A stretch of DNA of 64,000 bases, taken from contig CAVTWD010000001.1 of assembly GCA_963738325.1 (NCBI GenBank), forward strand, positions 930,001-994,000, given 5' to 3'. Numbering within the stretch: the first letter of the stretch is position 1; each line of letters opens with the position of its first letter. The position numbers and the translations under genes are program-made. This stretch comes from CAVTWD01 sp963738325 (lineage in GTDB: Bacteria > Actinomycetota > Acidimicrobiia > Acidimicrobiales > Ilumatobacteraceae). Below, one piece after another: positions 28,561-37,046 of the stretch. The notes under the pieces are model-generated. The model made no database searches. It saw only the letters and a program-made list of their open reading frames with translations, and was not told where the DNA came from.

Positions 28561-29501
28561 GCGCCACGGCCCTCCCGATCGAGGCGGAGGAGTTCCTCAC
28601 GTGGCTGGCGGTCGAGAAGGGGCGTTCGCCGAACACGCTGGCCGCCTACCGCCGTGACCTTGCCGCCTACGTGGGCTGGCTGGCCGAACGGGGTCGCGCC
28701 CTCGACGATGTCGGCGAGCCCGACGTCGAGCAGTACGTCGCGCATCTCCGGGCCGGGCCGCGGGCGCCGGCCTCGATCGCCCGCGCCCTCGTCGCGGTGC
28801 GCACCCTCCACCGCTTCCTGGCCCTCGAGGGGCGAGCGGCCGCCGACCCGGCCGCCGACGTGTCACCGCCCCGAGTGGCCCACGGGCTGCCCAAGCCGCT
28901 CACTGAGGACGAGGTGGGGGCGCTGCTCGACGCGGTGGTGGGCGATGGTCCCGTGGTCACGCGCGACCGGGCCCTCCTCGAGGTGCTCTACGGCACGGGC
29001 GCGCGCATCTCGGAGGTGTGCGGGCTCTCTCTCGGCGACGTCGACCTCGACGCCGGCCTCATCCGCCTGTTGGGCAAGGGGGCCAAGGAACGCATCGTGC
29101 CCATCGGTCGCTATGGCCGTGCCGCATTGGGGGAGTGGCTCGGGGCCGGTGGGCGTGAGCGGATGGTGCCCGCGCGCGCCGCTCGCCGCGGCGACGCCGA
29201 AGCCGTGTTCCTCAACCGGCGAGGGGGAAGGCTGTCGCGGCAAGGGGCGTGGGCGATCGTGCGGCGCTACGGCGAGCGCGCCGGCCTCGCAGACCGCTTG
29301 TCGCCGCATGTCCTGCGCCATTCCTGCGCGACTCACCTGCTGGATCACGGCGCCGACATCCGGATCGTGCAGGAGCTGCTCGGCCATGCCTCGATCTCGA
29401 CCACGCAGGTGTACACGAAGGTGTCGACCGAGCGCCTTCGCGCCGTCTACGACGCTGCCCACCCACGGGCCCGAGGCCGGCCCGGGGGAACCCGCCGGTA
29501 A
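28557..29501 (+). CDS. xerD: Tyrosine recombinase XerD
   Basis: Resolves chromosome dimers at dif sites together with XerC at the FtsK-bearing septum. It has 314 residues. The SAM-like N-terminal core-binding domain is at 1-95. The catalytic domain carries Arg in YGTGARISEVCGL, Lys in LLGKGAKERIVP, HVLRHSCATHLL (HxxR), the second His in LLGHASISTT and the nucleophile Tyr in QVYTKV. All catalytic residues are present. Its place after pyrG and before scpAB is the usual location of xerD. ATG 28557 overlaps the NUDIX stop. Confidence 0.93.
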
Positions 29502-29536
29502 CCTCACAGGCCATCAGCCCGGACCTCGAGCGCATC

Positions 29537-30136
29537 GTGCTCGTGCTGGCCGTCACGATCCCGTCGGTCATCCTGCACGAGATCAGCCACGGCGTGGCCG
29601 CCCTCTGGTTCGGTGACGACACCGCCAAGCGGGCGGGGCGCATCACGCTCAACCCCGTCCACCACGTCGACCCGTTCGGCACGTTGCTGCTGCCGTTCAT
29701 CATGGCCGCCCTCGGAGGAGGGGTGCTCGGCTTCGCCAAGCCGGTGCCCATCGATCCCCGGCGGATGCGCTCGCCGCGCAACGACGCGGTGTGGGTCGCC
29801 CTCGCCGGCCCGGCGACGAACGTGGTGCTGGCCGTCGCCGCCGCGATCGCGCTCCGGACGTTCGGACCGTGGCAGGCGGGCTCGCTCCCGTTGCGCCTGC
29901 TCGTCTACCTCGGCATCGGCAACGCACTGCTGGCCGCCTTCAACCTGATCCCCCTTCCGCCGCTCGACGGCTCGGCCGTGCTCGGGCGCTTCCTGCCGGC
30001 CTCGCTCCGGCCGGGCTGGGATCGTCTGCAGCAGTACGGGTTCGCCATCCTCCTGCTCGTCGTCTTCGCGTTGCCGAGGCTGCTCAACCCGTTGTTCAAC
30101 CGGGCGGTCGATCTCTGGTACCGGCTCGTGGCGTGA
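29537..30136 (+). CDS. Site-2 protease family (M50) membrane metalloprotease
   Basis: About 199 residues with four to five membrane helices. Zinc-binding HEISH is in VILHEISHGVAALWFGD near the N-terminus, and the second metal-ligand motif is in NLIPLPPLDGSAVLGRF. The family cleaves transmembrane substrates, but this short form has no PDZ domain and its substrate is unknown. The start is uncertain: GTG 29537 gives the minimum domain, while the frame stays open upstream across the xerD end. Its stop overlaps the HD gene. Confidence 0.8.
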   Translation: MLVLAVTIPSVILHEISHGVAALWFGDDTAKRAGRITLNPVHHVDPFGTLLLPFIMAALGGGVLGFAKPVPIDPRRMRSPRNDAVWVALAGPATNVVLAVAAAIALRTFGPWQAGSLPLRLLVYLGIGNALLAAFNLIPLPPLDGSAVLGRFLPASLRPGWDRLQQYGFAILLLVVFALPRLLNPLFNRAVDLWYRLVA

Positions 30137-30621
30137 GCGACCTGGCTCACCTCGTGCGGCGGTTCTCCACGTCCCTCTCACGGCGCCCGCCGAAGCAGGC
30201 GGAGGCGGCGTGGGCGGAGGCGCACCTCGAGCCAGCCGAGGCGGCGGTCTGGCGCGAGATGAGCAACGTCGACCGACGCCATTCCATCGAGGTGGCCCGG
30301 TCGGCGGTGGCTCGCCTCGGGGAGGTGGACGCGAGCCGCGCCGTCGTCGCCGGAGCGCTCCTGCACGACTGCGGCAAGCTCGACGCCGGGTTGGGCACGT
30401 TCGGGAGGGTCGGCGCCACGGTGTGGATCGCCGTCGTCGGACGGGCCCGGGCCGAGCGGGGCACAGGCCGCGTCGCCCGCTACGCTCGCCACGAACCACT
30501 GGGAGCGGCGCGCCTGGAGGCGGCCGGCAGTGATCCCATCACCGTGGCCCTCGTGGCTCGCTCGCGGGACGCGCCCCCAGCCGCGCTGGCCGCGCTCGCC
30601 GCGGCCGATGACGCCATCTGA
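30133..30621 (+). CDS. HD-domain protein
   Basis: A 162-residue cytoplasmic protein. The metal-binding HD pair is in ALLHDCGKLDAG (about residues 75-86), with an upstream H in DRRHSIEVA and a C-terminal HEPLGAARL. HD proteins hydrolyse phosphate esters such as nucleotides or (p)ppGpp; the substrate here is unknown. GTG 30133 overlaps the M50 stop. It is the last gene of the pyrG operon, followed by repeat copy 1. Confidence 0.8.
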   Translation: MSDLAHLVRRFSTSLSRRPPKQAEAAWAEAHLEPAEAAVWREMSNVDRRHSIEVARSAVARLGEVDASRAVVAGALLHDCGKLDAGLGTFGRVGATVWIAVVGRARAERGTGRVARYARHEPLGAARLEAAGSDPITVALVARSRDAPPAALAALAAADDAI

Positions 30622-30635
30622 GCCCTGTGGCCCCG

Positions 30636-30722
30636 CTCGGAGCCAGCCAACTTCGTTCGTGCGGGTCGATCCGTGCAGATCTGCGCGAAGTGACACGCGT
30701 GAACGGCGAATGGTGTGAGCCG
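30636..30722. repeat. Palindromic direct repeat, copy 1
   Basis: About 87 bp, nearly the same as 31552-31642. It contains a 52-bp imperfect palindrome (30654-30705) running from CGTTC to GAACG, centred on the GCAGATCTGC core. It lies between the HD gene and the alpha/beta hydrolase gene. Confidence 0.85.
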
Positions 30723-30761
30723 AGGCGCCGCGCCGAGGGGGCGGCCTGCTAAGAGGTGAAG

Positions 30762-31517
30762 ATGGACGTGCTCGGCCATCCCACCTACGTCAGCGACCAG
30801 GGCCACGGCGACCTCGTGCTGCTGCTCCACGGCGGGCTCGGGGCTTGCGTGGACTTCGGTGCCCAGATCCCCGCCCTGGCCGACAGCTTCCGTGTGGTCG
30901 GCTTCGACCGCCGCGGGCACGGGCGGACGGCCGATACGGAATCGCCGTTCTCCTACGAGTCGATGGCCGAGGAGGCGGCCGCCGTCCTCGCCAACCTGGG
31001 GGCCGGCCCGGTTCACGTGATCGGGTGGAGCGACGGTGCCAACGTCGCGATGGTGCTCGCCCTTACCCGGCCCGAGCTGGTCCGCACGGCCGTGCTCGTG
31101 GGCGGGAACTACCGCGCCGACGGGATGCTCCCCGGACTGTTCGAACCGGATGATCCGGCGTTCGTCCTCCTCGCCGGGTTGTACGAGCGGCGCTCGCCTG
31201 ACGGTCCCGACCATTGGCCGGTCATCCTCGACAAGACCCTCACCCTGTGGCGGACCGAGCCCAACCTGACCGTTGACGACCTCGCCCGCATGACCTGCCC
31301 GACGCTGGTGCTGGTGGGTGACGACGAGCCGATCTCCCTGGCCCACACATGCTCGCTCTACGAGGCGCTCCCTGCGGGGCAGCTGGCCGTGGTTCCGGGC
31401 GCCTCGCATCTCGTGCTCGTGGAGAAGCCCGAGCTCGTGAACCAGCTCATCCTCGAGTTCCTGCGAGCCGACGGGCCACCGGCGACGCTCATGCCGGCGC
31501 GTCGACGACATCGGTGA
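30762..31517 (+). CDS. Alpha/beta hydrolase
   Basis: A 251-residue serine hydrolase fold. The oxyanion region is LLLHGGLGACVDFG, the nucleophile elbow is HVIGWSDGANVAMV (GxSxG), the acid is near VLVGDDEPIS, and the catalytic His is in PGASHLVLVEKP. It is likely an esterase or lactonase; the substrate is unknown. I chose ATG 30762 because AAGAGGTGA lies just upstream, although GTG 30756 is in frame. The gene sits alone between two copies of a palindromic repeat. Confidence 0.85.
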   Translation: MDVLGHPTYVSDQGHGDLVLLLHGGLGACVDFGAQIPALADSFRVVGFDRRGHGRTADTESPFSYESMAEEAAAVLANLGAGPVHVIGWSDGANVAMVLALTRPELVRTAVLVGGNYRADGMLPGLFEPDDPAFVLLAGLYERRSPDGPDHWPVILDKTLTLWRTEPNLTVDDLARMTCPTLVLVGDDEPISLAHTCSLYEALPAGQLAVVPGASHLVLVEKPELVNQLILEFLRADGPPATLMPARRRHR

Positions 31518-31551
31518 GGGTTCCCGGGACACCGACCTCGGGCCGGACCCC

Positions 31552-31642
31552 CTCGGAGCCGTTCACATCGTTCGTGCGGGTCGATCCGCGCAGATCTGCG
31601 CGAATTGACACGCATGAACGTCGAGGGATGGTGTGTCAGCCG
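31552..31642. repeat. Palindromic direct repeat, copy 2
   Basis: Second copy of the 30636-30722 repeat in the same orientation. The palindrome spans 31569-31620, with 21 of 25 arm positions pairing and a perfect 14-bp centre GCGCAGATCTGCGC. It sits between the hydrolase and VOC genes, which converge here, so it may also stop transcription from both sides. Confidence 0.85.
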
Positions 31643-31652
31643 CGGTCGCCGC

Positions 31653-32420
31653 TCAGCTCGCCATCTGGATCAGGCTGAACCCCTCGTGGAGCGGCCCCCC
31701 GATGATGGCGGCCGGCCCCGCGGGCGTCTCGAAGGGGGGACGGCGAACCTGGCCGCCCAGCCCGGACACCTTGGCGACGGACGCGTTGATGTCGGCCACC
31801 GCGAAGTACACGTTCCAGTGGGCAGGAACCTCGGCCGGCATGTCGGGCGTGATCTCCATGCCCCCCGCGATGACATTGCCCTCGACCTCGAACTCCGCGT
31901 AGGGCGCGCCTTCGCCGTTCTTGTCCACCCAACCGAACACCTGCTGGTAGAACGGGCGGGCGCCGGGGAGGTCACGAGTCAGGAGCTCGTTCCAGCACAA
32001 GGCGCCGGGCTCGTTGACGAGCTGCGCGCCCTTGTGCTCGCCCGCCTGCCAGATGGCGAAGGCGGCGCCGCCGGGATCTGCGAACACACCCATGCGGCCC
32101 GCCGTCATGACATCCATCGGCGCGACGAAGGTCGTGCCGCCTGCGGCGGCGACAGCCTTGGCCACGGCATCGGCGTCGGCGACGCTGACGTAGGTCGTCC
32201 ACCAGACTCCGCCGGAGGGGTCCTGCGCGGGGCCGTAGCCCGCGACCATCTTGTCGCGGAGGGTGTAGAAGCCGTACCCGCCGGTCTGCTCGACCGGGCC
32301 GGCGTCTTGGCGCTCCCAGCCGAACAGGCCGGTGTAGAAGGCGTGTGTGCGCTCGAGATCGGTGCTGCCGATGTCGATCCACGACGGGGTGCCCGGGGCA
32401 TAGCTGCTGCGTTCGGTCAT
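31653..32420 (-). CDS. VOC-superfamily protein with two glyoxalase-like domains
   Basis: A 255-residue protein with two tandem VOC domains. The first begins PSWIDIGSTDLERTHAFYTG and ends in FADPGGAAFAIWQ. The second begins CWNELLTRDLPGARPFYQQV and ends GGPLHEGFSLIQ. VOC proteins bind metals and small ligands in dioxygenases, isomerases and resistance proteins; no specific activity can be assigned. The ATG follows TAGCCT by six bases, so it is probably leaderless. Confidence 0.85.
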   Translation of the reverse strand: MTERSSYAPGTPSWIDIGSTDLERTHAFYTGLFGWERQDAGPVEQTGGYGFYTLRDKMVAGYGPAQDPSGGVWWTTYVSVADADAVAKAVAAAGGTTFVAPMDVMTAGRMGVFADPGGAAFAIWQAGEHKGAQLVNEPGALCWNELLTRDLPGARPFYQQVFGWVDKNGEGAPYAEFEVEGNVIAGGMEITPDMPAEVPAHWNVYFAVADINASVAKVSGLGGQVRRPPFETPAGPAAIIGGPLHEGFSLIQMAS

Positions 32421-32426
32421 GGCGCC

Positions 32427-32432
32427 AGGCTA
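32427..32432 (-). promoter_or_regulatory. -10 box, leaderless start of the VOC gene
   Basis: On the minus strand TAGCCT is followed by six bases and the ATG at 32420. No Shine-Dalgarno is visible. Confidence 0.5.
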
Positions 32433-32594
32433 CGCACGGTTGGGGTCGCCCGAGCAGGCGAGCCTTCACCGGGCCGAGGTCGGAGCCAGACCACCATGCC
32501 GGGCTCGGCTTGGTCGTCCTCGGCGGCGGCGGCCATGGACGGCCACGGCATCGATGCCTCGGCGACGCAGGCCCAAGGCGACCGGGCCCGGGTT

Positions 32595-33584
32595 TCAGCC
32601 CGGCGGGAGCAGGCCCAGGTTCCGCTCCGCCCGGGCCAGGGTCTTCGCCGCCACCGTGCGGGCCTTGCCGGCGCCGATGGCGAGCAGGCGGGCGACCTCC
32701 CCAGGGTCAGCAGCCAGCGCCGCGTAGCGCGCCTGGACCGGCCGCAGCAGCTCGATCACGGCCTCGCCGGCCGCCTCCTTCAGCGGCCCGTAGCGCGTGA
32801 AGCCGGCGGCGACGTCCTCGACTCTCCGGCCGGTGGTGGCGGCGAGGATGTCGAGCAGGTTCGACACCCCCGGCTTGTCGACGACGTCGTAGGTGACGTC
32901 GGTGCCCGAGTCGGTCACCGCTCGCCTGAACTTCCGGGCGATGACCTCGGGCGGGTCGAGCACGAGAACGGTGCCTTGCGGCGAGTCGGCCGACTTGGAC
33001 ATCTTCGCCGTCGGCTGCTGGAGGTCCATGACCCGGGCCGCGGCGGGCGGGATGCGGGCCTCCGGCACGACGAACGTCTCGCCGTAGCGATGGTTGAAGC
33101 GCACGGCGAGATCGCGAGTGAGCTCGATGTGCTGGCGCTGGTCGTCGCCGACGGGCACGAAGTTGGCGTCGTACAACAGGATGTCGGCCGCTTGCAGCGC
33201 CGGGTACGTGAGCAGCGCCGCCGGCACGAAGCCGCCGGCCTGCTTGGCGACCTTGTCCTTGAACTGAGTCATGCGCTCGAGCTCGCCCAGCGAGGCCGTG
33301 CACTCCATGACCCAACCGAGCTGGGCATGCTCGGGCACGTGGCTCTGGACGAACAACGTGCACACCTCCGGATCGAGGCCGCAGGCCAGGAGCATGATCG
33401 CCATGTTCAGCGTCTTCTCCCTCAGCACGGCCGGGTCCTGGGGGTTGGTGAGGGCGTGCAGGTCGACGATGCAGTAGAAGGCGTCGTGGACGTGTTGGTC
33501 GCGCACCCAATTGCGGATCGCACCCATGTAGTTGCCCAAGTGGGTGTCGCCAGTGGGCTGGATTCCCGAGAGCACGCGCGTCAT
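32595..33584 (-). CDS. trpS: Tryptophanyl-tRNA synthetase
   Basis: Charges tRNA-Trp. It has 329 residues, normal for the bacterial enzyme. The HIGH-type motif is in IQPTGDTHLGNYMGA at residues 8-22. The KMSKS motif is in PTAKMSKSADSPQG near residue 195. Conserved CIVDLHALTN and DQRQHIELTRDLA are also present. ATG at 33584 gives the usual N-terminus TRVLSGIQPTG. TAGGCT and TACCCT boxes lie just upstream on the minus strand. It is divergent from scpA across a tandem repeat. Confidence 0.95.
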   Translation of the reverse strand: MTRVLSGIQPTGDTHLGNYMGAIRNWVRDQHVHDAFYCIVDLHALTNPQDPAVLREKTLNMAIMLLACGLDPEVCTLFVQSHVPEHAQLGWVMECTASLGELERMTQFKDKVAKQAGGFVPAALLTYPALQAADILLYDANFVPVGDDQRQHIELTRDLAVRFNHRYGETFVVPEARIPPAAARVMDLQQPTAKMSKSADSPQGTVLVLDPPEVIARKFRRAVTDSGTDVTYDVVDKPGVSNLLDILAATTGRRVEDVAAGFTRYGPLKEAAGEAVIELLRPVQARYAALAADPGEVARLLAIGAGKARTVAAKTLARAERNLGLLPPG

Positions 33585-33631
33585 AGCCAGCCTAGGGTAG
33601 CGAGCCTGATCGGCCGGCCGGCGGGACTTCC

Positions 33632-33754
33632 GGGGCTCGGCCGACGCGCCCAGGATGCCGCCTCGACGGACGTGCTGGAGTATGCCGCCTCGGCCGACGT
33701 GCTGGAGTGTGCCGGCCTCGGCCGACGCGCCCGAGTATGCCGCCTCGGCCGGCG
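33632..33754. repeat. 27-bp tandem repeat between trpS and scpA
   Basis: Units start at 33657, 33684 and 33711 (27, 27 and 28 bp), with partial units on both sides. The shared core is GCCGCCTCGGCCGACG followed by TGGAGT or CCGAGT. It fills the divergent intergenic region of trpS and scpA. Confidence 0.8.
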
Positions 33755-33790
33755 GTGGCCGGATGCACCAAACCCGAGGTGGCGCAGGGC

Positions 33791-33796
33791 TACCCT
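33791..33796 (+). promoter_or_regulatory. -10 box, leaderless start of scpA
   Basis: TACCCT is followed by seven bases and the scpA ATG at 33804. No ribosome site is visible. Confidence 0.45.
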
Positions 33797-33803
33797 CGAC
33801 CCG

Positions 33804-34586
33804 ATGGCCTACGAGGTGACGACCCCCGTCTTCGAGGGCCCGTTCGACCTGCTGCTGCACCTCATCCTGCGGGAGGAGGTCGACCTCTACGAGGTGTCGC
33901 TCGCCGCCATCGTCGACGCCTACCTCGCCGAGCTCGAGCGCATGCAACGCTTCGACTTGGAGGTGGCCACCGAGTTCCTCCTCATCGCCGCGACATTGGT
34001 CGAGCTCAAGACGAGAAGGTTGCTCCCCGGGCGCGACGACGGCGAGCTCGATGACGAGCTGTCGCTGTGGGAGGAGCGTGACCTGCTGCTGGCCCGGCTG
34101 CTCGAGTGCAAGACGTTCAAGGACGTCGCCCGGGTGTTGGCCGGCTTCGCCGACGACGCCTCCCGCTCCTACCCCCGAGTGGCCGGGCTCGAAGAGCGGT
34201 TCGTCGGGCTCCAACCCGATCTCCTCGCGGATGTCACCGCCGAGGAGCTGCGGGACGCGTTCCTGCGGGCGAGCGTGCCTCGGCCCGTCCCGCGCGTCGA
34301 CCTCGCCCACGTGGCGCCCATTCGGGTCAGCGTGGCCGACGCGGTCGAGGAGCTCGCCGACGAGCTGGTGCGCGCCGGTCGCATCACTTTCCAGCGCTTG
34401 ACTGAGGGCCTTGTCGAACGGCTCGAGATCATCGTGCGGTTCCTGGCCGTCCTCGAGCTGTTCAAGCAGGGCCTGATCGAGCTCGACCAGGGCGAGACCT
34501 TTGGTGCCATCTCCATCGAATGGGTCGGGCCGACCGTCGGGGCCGCCGAGCTGGCCCTCGCCGGGATCGACGGCTACGAGGGCTGA
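33804..34586 (+). CDS. scpA: Segregation and condensation protein A (kleisin)
   Basis: The kleisin subunit of the SMC-ScpAB condensin, which organises the nucleoid. It has 260 residues. The N-terminal SMC-neck-binding region FEGPFDLLLHLILREEVDLYEVSLAAI is clear, followed by FLLIAATLVELKTRRLLPG. The C-terminal winged-helix part VIRFLAVLELFKQGLIEL-like (here VRFLAVLELFKQGLIELDQ) contacts the SMC head. It is followed two bases later by scpB. Confidence 0.93.
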   Translation: MAYEVTTPVFEGPFDLLLHLILREEVDLYEVSLAAIVDAYLAELERMQRFDLEVATEFLLIAATLVELKTRRLLPGRDDGELDDELSLWEERDLLLARLLECKTFKDVARVLAGFADDASRSYPRVAGLEERFVGLQPDLLADVTAEELRDAFLRASVPRPVPRVDLAHVAPIRVSVADAVEELADELVRAGRITFQRLTEGLVERLEIIVRFLAVLELFKQGLIELDQGETFGAISIEWVGPTVGAAELALAGIDGYEG

Positions 34587-34587
34587 G

Positions 34588-35235
34588 ATGGACGAGGACC
34601 CGGGCTTCGGCTCCGGCACGCCCGCGGCGCCCCCCGAGGCGGCCCTTCCGGCCGAGCTGGTCCGGGCGGTGGAGGCCGTCCTGATCGTGGCCAGCGATCC
34701 CGTGCCGCCGCAACTGCTGGCGCAGCTTCTCGAGGTGCCCGTGTCGGCGATCGACGACCTCTGCCGCCGGCTGGCCGCCTCGTACGAGGCGGCCGGCCAC
34801 GGCTTCCAGCTGCGCCGCGTGGCCGGCGGTTACCGCTACCAGAGCCACCCGGACGTGGCCGCCTACGTGGAGCGGTTCGTGCTCGACGGCCAGAGCAGCC
34901 GGCTCTCCGCCGCCGCCCTCGAGACGCTGGCCATCGTCGCCTACAAGCAGCCGCTGTCACGGGCGCAGATCGCCAGCATCCGTGGGGTCGACCCGGACGC
35001 AGTGCTGCGCACGCTCCAGGCTCGCGGGCTGATCGACCAGGTGGGGCGGGATCCCGGCCCCGGCCAGGCCGTGCTGTGGGGGACGACCGAGCAGTTCCTC
35101 GAACGCCTCGGACTCGATTCGATCGCCGACCTGCCGCCTCTGGCGGGCTTCGTGCCGGGCGCGGAGGTGGTGGAGGCGTTGGAGCAGGGCTTGCGGGTGG
35201 AGCCGGCCGCCCCTGACGACCCCGGTGGCGGCTGA
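34588..35235 (+). CDS. scpB: Segregation and condensation protein B
   Basis: Partner of ScpA, a dimer with tandem winged-helix domains. It has 215 residues. The core runs from ELVRAVEAVLIVASDPVPPQLLAQLL to RLSAAALETLAIVAYKQPLSRAQIASIRGV, the segment that defines the family, and ends with GTTEQFLERLGL. The ATG lies one base after the scpA stop. Its 3' end overlaps rluB by 11 bases. Confidence 0.93.
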   Translation: MDEDPGFGSGTPAAPPEAALPAELVRAVEAVLIVASDPVPPQLLAQLLEVPVSAIDDLCRRLAASYEAAGHGFQLRRVAGGYRYQSHPDVAAYVERFVLDGQSSRLSAAALETLAIVAYKQPLSRAQIASIRGVDPDAVLRTLQARGLIDQVGRDPGPGQAVLWGTTEQFLERLGLDSIADLPPLAGFVPGAEVVEALEQGLRVEPAAPDDPGGG

Positions 35236-35941
35236 GGGCGAACGACTCCAGAAGGTCCTGGCCAGCCGGGGCTACGGCAGCCGGCGAAGCTGCGAGGCGC
35301 TGATCGAGGCCGGACGGGTCACCGTGAATGGGGAGGTGGCCGTGCTCGGGTGCCGGGTGGACGTCGACGCGGACGTCGTCGAGATCGACGGCCACCTCGT
35401 CGCGGTCAGGCCGGGGCTGGTCCACTACCTGCTCAACAAGCCCGCCGGGGTCGTGACGACCGCCCGTGACCCCCGCGGCCGCCCGACCGTCGTCGAGCTG
35501 GTGCCGGCCGAGCCCCGCGTCTTCCCCGTCGGGCGCCTCGACGTGGGCACCGAAGGGCTGCTGCTGCTCACCAACGACGGCGAGCTGGCCCATCGCCTGA
35601 CGCATCCGTCCTTCGGGATCGAGAAGGAGTACCTGGCCCACGTGGCCGGCCGGCCGGGCCCCGGCGTGCTGCGGCGGCTGCGGGAGGGCGTGACGCTCGA
35701 TGACGGTGTCACCGCCCCGGCCGCCGTGTCGCAACCCTCGCCGGGGGTGCTGCGGATCGCCATCCACGAGGGCCGCAACCGGCAGGTGCGCCGTATGTGC
35801 GAAGCCGTCGGCCACCCCGTGAGGCGGCTGGTGCGGGTGCGGATCGGCCCCCTCACCGACCCGCGCCTGCGGCCGGGGGCCTGGCGCCCGGTCATCCCGG
35901 CCGAGTTGCGGGCGCTCTCCGAGGCGATCGGCCCCGCCTGA
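35225..35941 (+). CDS. rluB: Ribosomal large subunit pseudouridine synthase B
   Basis: Makes pseudouridine in 23S rRNA (position 2605 in E. coli numbering). It has 238 residues. The S4 domain is at residues 6-50 (RLQKVLASRGYGSRRSCEALI). The RsuA/RluB catalytic domain has the aspartate in VGRLDVGTEGLLLLTNDGEL and the family motif EGRNRQVRRMCEAVGHPV. The GTG start is inside scpB, as is usual for scpA-scpB-rluB operons. Confidence 0.93.
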   Translation: MAAEGERLQKVLASRGYGSRRSCEALIEAGRVTVNGEVAVLGCRVDVDADVVEIDGHLVAVRPGLVHYLLNKPAGVVTTARDPRGRPTVVELVPAEPRVFPVGRLDVGTEGLLLLTNDGELAHRLTHPSFGIEKEYLAHVAGRPGPGVLRRLREGVTLDDGVTAPAAVSQPSPGVLRIAIHEGRNRQVRRMCEAVGHPVRRLVRVRIGPLTDPRLRPGAWRPVIPAELRALSEAIGPA

Positions 35942-35954
35942 AGACCGGCGCCGC

Positions 35955-36596
35955 TCACTCGCCGGGCGGTGGCGCCTCCTCCAAGCCGAGCGCCTCGAGC
36001 AAACGCGCCACCTGGGCCTCGAGCGCGGCCACCCGCGGCTCGAGACCAGCTTGCGGCTCGGCCCGGCGGTCGCGGGGCGCGGCCTCGGGCACGAACGGGT
36101 CGTCCTCCAGGAGCTGGATCCAACGCCCCTCTCGCTGACCGGCCCCCGCCGGCAGGCTGCGCACGAGCGGCTCCTCGCGCGCCGCGAGCTGCCGCAACGT
36201 GCCCTCCAGCGCGTCTCCTGTCGGGAAGGCGTGGAGGCGTTCGGTGCGGGCCCGGAGCTCGGCGACGGTCTGGGCGCCGCGTAGCAGCAGCACGCTGAGG
36301 AGGGCCCGCTCGGCCTCGTCGACCGCGAAGGACTCGCCTGCGAGATGCCGGTAGCGGGTAGAGCGCTCTCCCGAGCCCGGATGGACCACCCGCGCCAGAC
36401 TCTTCGTCTTGAGCACGAGGACGCTCGTCTCGACCTCGTGTTGCTCGAGGGACATCACGGGGTCGCGGTTCGAGGTCTGGTTGCACGCCGCGGTGAGCGC
36501 CTTGAGCGTGAGGGGATACACGTCGGGGGTGGTGAGCTCCTTCTCCATGAGGCAGCCGAGCACGCGGGCCTCGGCGTGAGTGAGCACGAACGCCAC
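35955..36596 (-). CDS. DUF480 (YceH family) protein
   Basis: About 213 residues. The sequence LTHAEARVLGCLMEKELTTPDVYPLTLKALTAACNQTSNRDPVM is diagnostic of the YceH/DUF480 family, which has two winged-helix domains and an unknown cellular role. The C-terminus is a predicted coiled coil (LEPRVAALEAQVARLLEALG). I chose GTG 36596, which gives the family-length protein. A much longer upstream frame exists but is not conserved-looking and would antisense the aroH start. It converges with rluB, 13 bp apart. Confidence 0.85.
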   Translation of the reverse strand: MAFVLTHAEARVLGCLMEKELTTPDVYPLTLKALTAACNQTSNRDPVMSLEQHEVETSVLVLKTKSLARVVHPGSGERSTRYRHLAGESFAVDEAERALLSVLLLRGAQTVAELRARTERLHAFPTGDALEGTLRQLAAREEPLVRSLPAGAGQREGRWIQLLEDDPFVPEAAPRDRRAEPQAGLEPRVAALEAQVARLLEALGLEEAPPPGE

Positions 36597-36660
36597 TGTG
36601 TCACGGCGGGAGCCGAGGCCGGGACGGCCGGAGCTCGTCGGGGCCCCGAGACCGTCGCAG

Positions 36661-36666
36661 TAGGAT
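36661..36666 (+). promoter_or_regulatory. -10 box, near-leaderless start of aroH
   Basis: TAGGAT lies eight bases before the GTG at 36675. No Shine-Dalgarno is visible. Confidence 0.4.
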
Positions 36667-36674
36667 CGGCCCCC

Positions 36675-37046
36675 GTGCCCGTACGAGCGCTTCGCGGCGC
36701 TACGACCATCGACGAGGATGATCCTGCCCACATCACCGAACGGGTGAAGGCGCTCATGGCAACCCTCTTCGAGCGCAACCGGCTCACGAACGACCGGGTG
36801 ATCAGCCTCCTCGTCACCGGCACGAGTGACATCCACTCAGTCCACCCGGCCACCGCCGCCCGAGCCTTCGGCTTGCCCGACGTGGCGATCCTGGGCGCGC
36901 AGGAGATGGACGTCGACGGCACCCTGGCGCGCTGCGTCCGTGTCCTCGTCCATGTCGAGACCGATCTCGAGCGCGCCGAGCTCCACCACGTGTTCCTCGA
37001 GGGGGCCCGCCTGCTCCGCCCCGACTTCGCCGACCCAGATGCCTGA
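36675..37046 (+). CDS. aroH: Monofunctional chorismate mutase, AroH class
   Basis: Converts chorismate to prephenate, the branch to Phe and Tyr. It has 123 residues, matching Bacillus AroH in length. Landmarks are VRALRGATTIDED at the start (active-site Arg), SLLVTGTSDIHSVHPATAAR, and LGAQEMDVDGTLARCVRVLVHV, which carries the catalytic Glu and Arg. It overlaps tyrA by 8 bases, so the two steps toward tyrosine are coupled. Confidence 0.92.
   Translation: MPVRALRGATTIDEDDPAHITERVKALMATLFERNRLTNDRVISLLVTGTSDIHSVHPATAARAFGLPDVAILGAQEMDVDGTLARCVRVLVHVETDLERAELHHVFLEGARLLRPDFADPDA

Noticed and set aside
33632..33754. CRISPR or coding repeat
   Set aside because: Units are contiguous tandem repeats without spacers, and the minus-strand frame through them only extends trpS unnaturally.
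31605..33803. Coding upstream extension of scpA antisense to VOC and trpS
   Set aside because: It is opposite two recognised genes, and scpA has a normal start at 33804.
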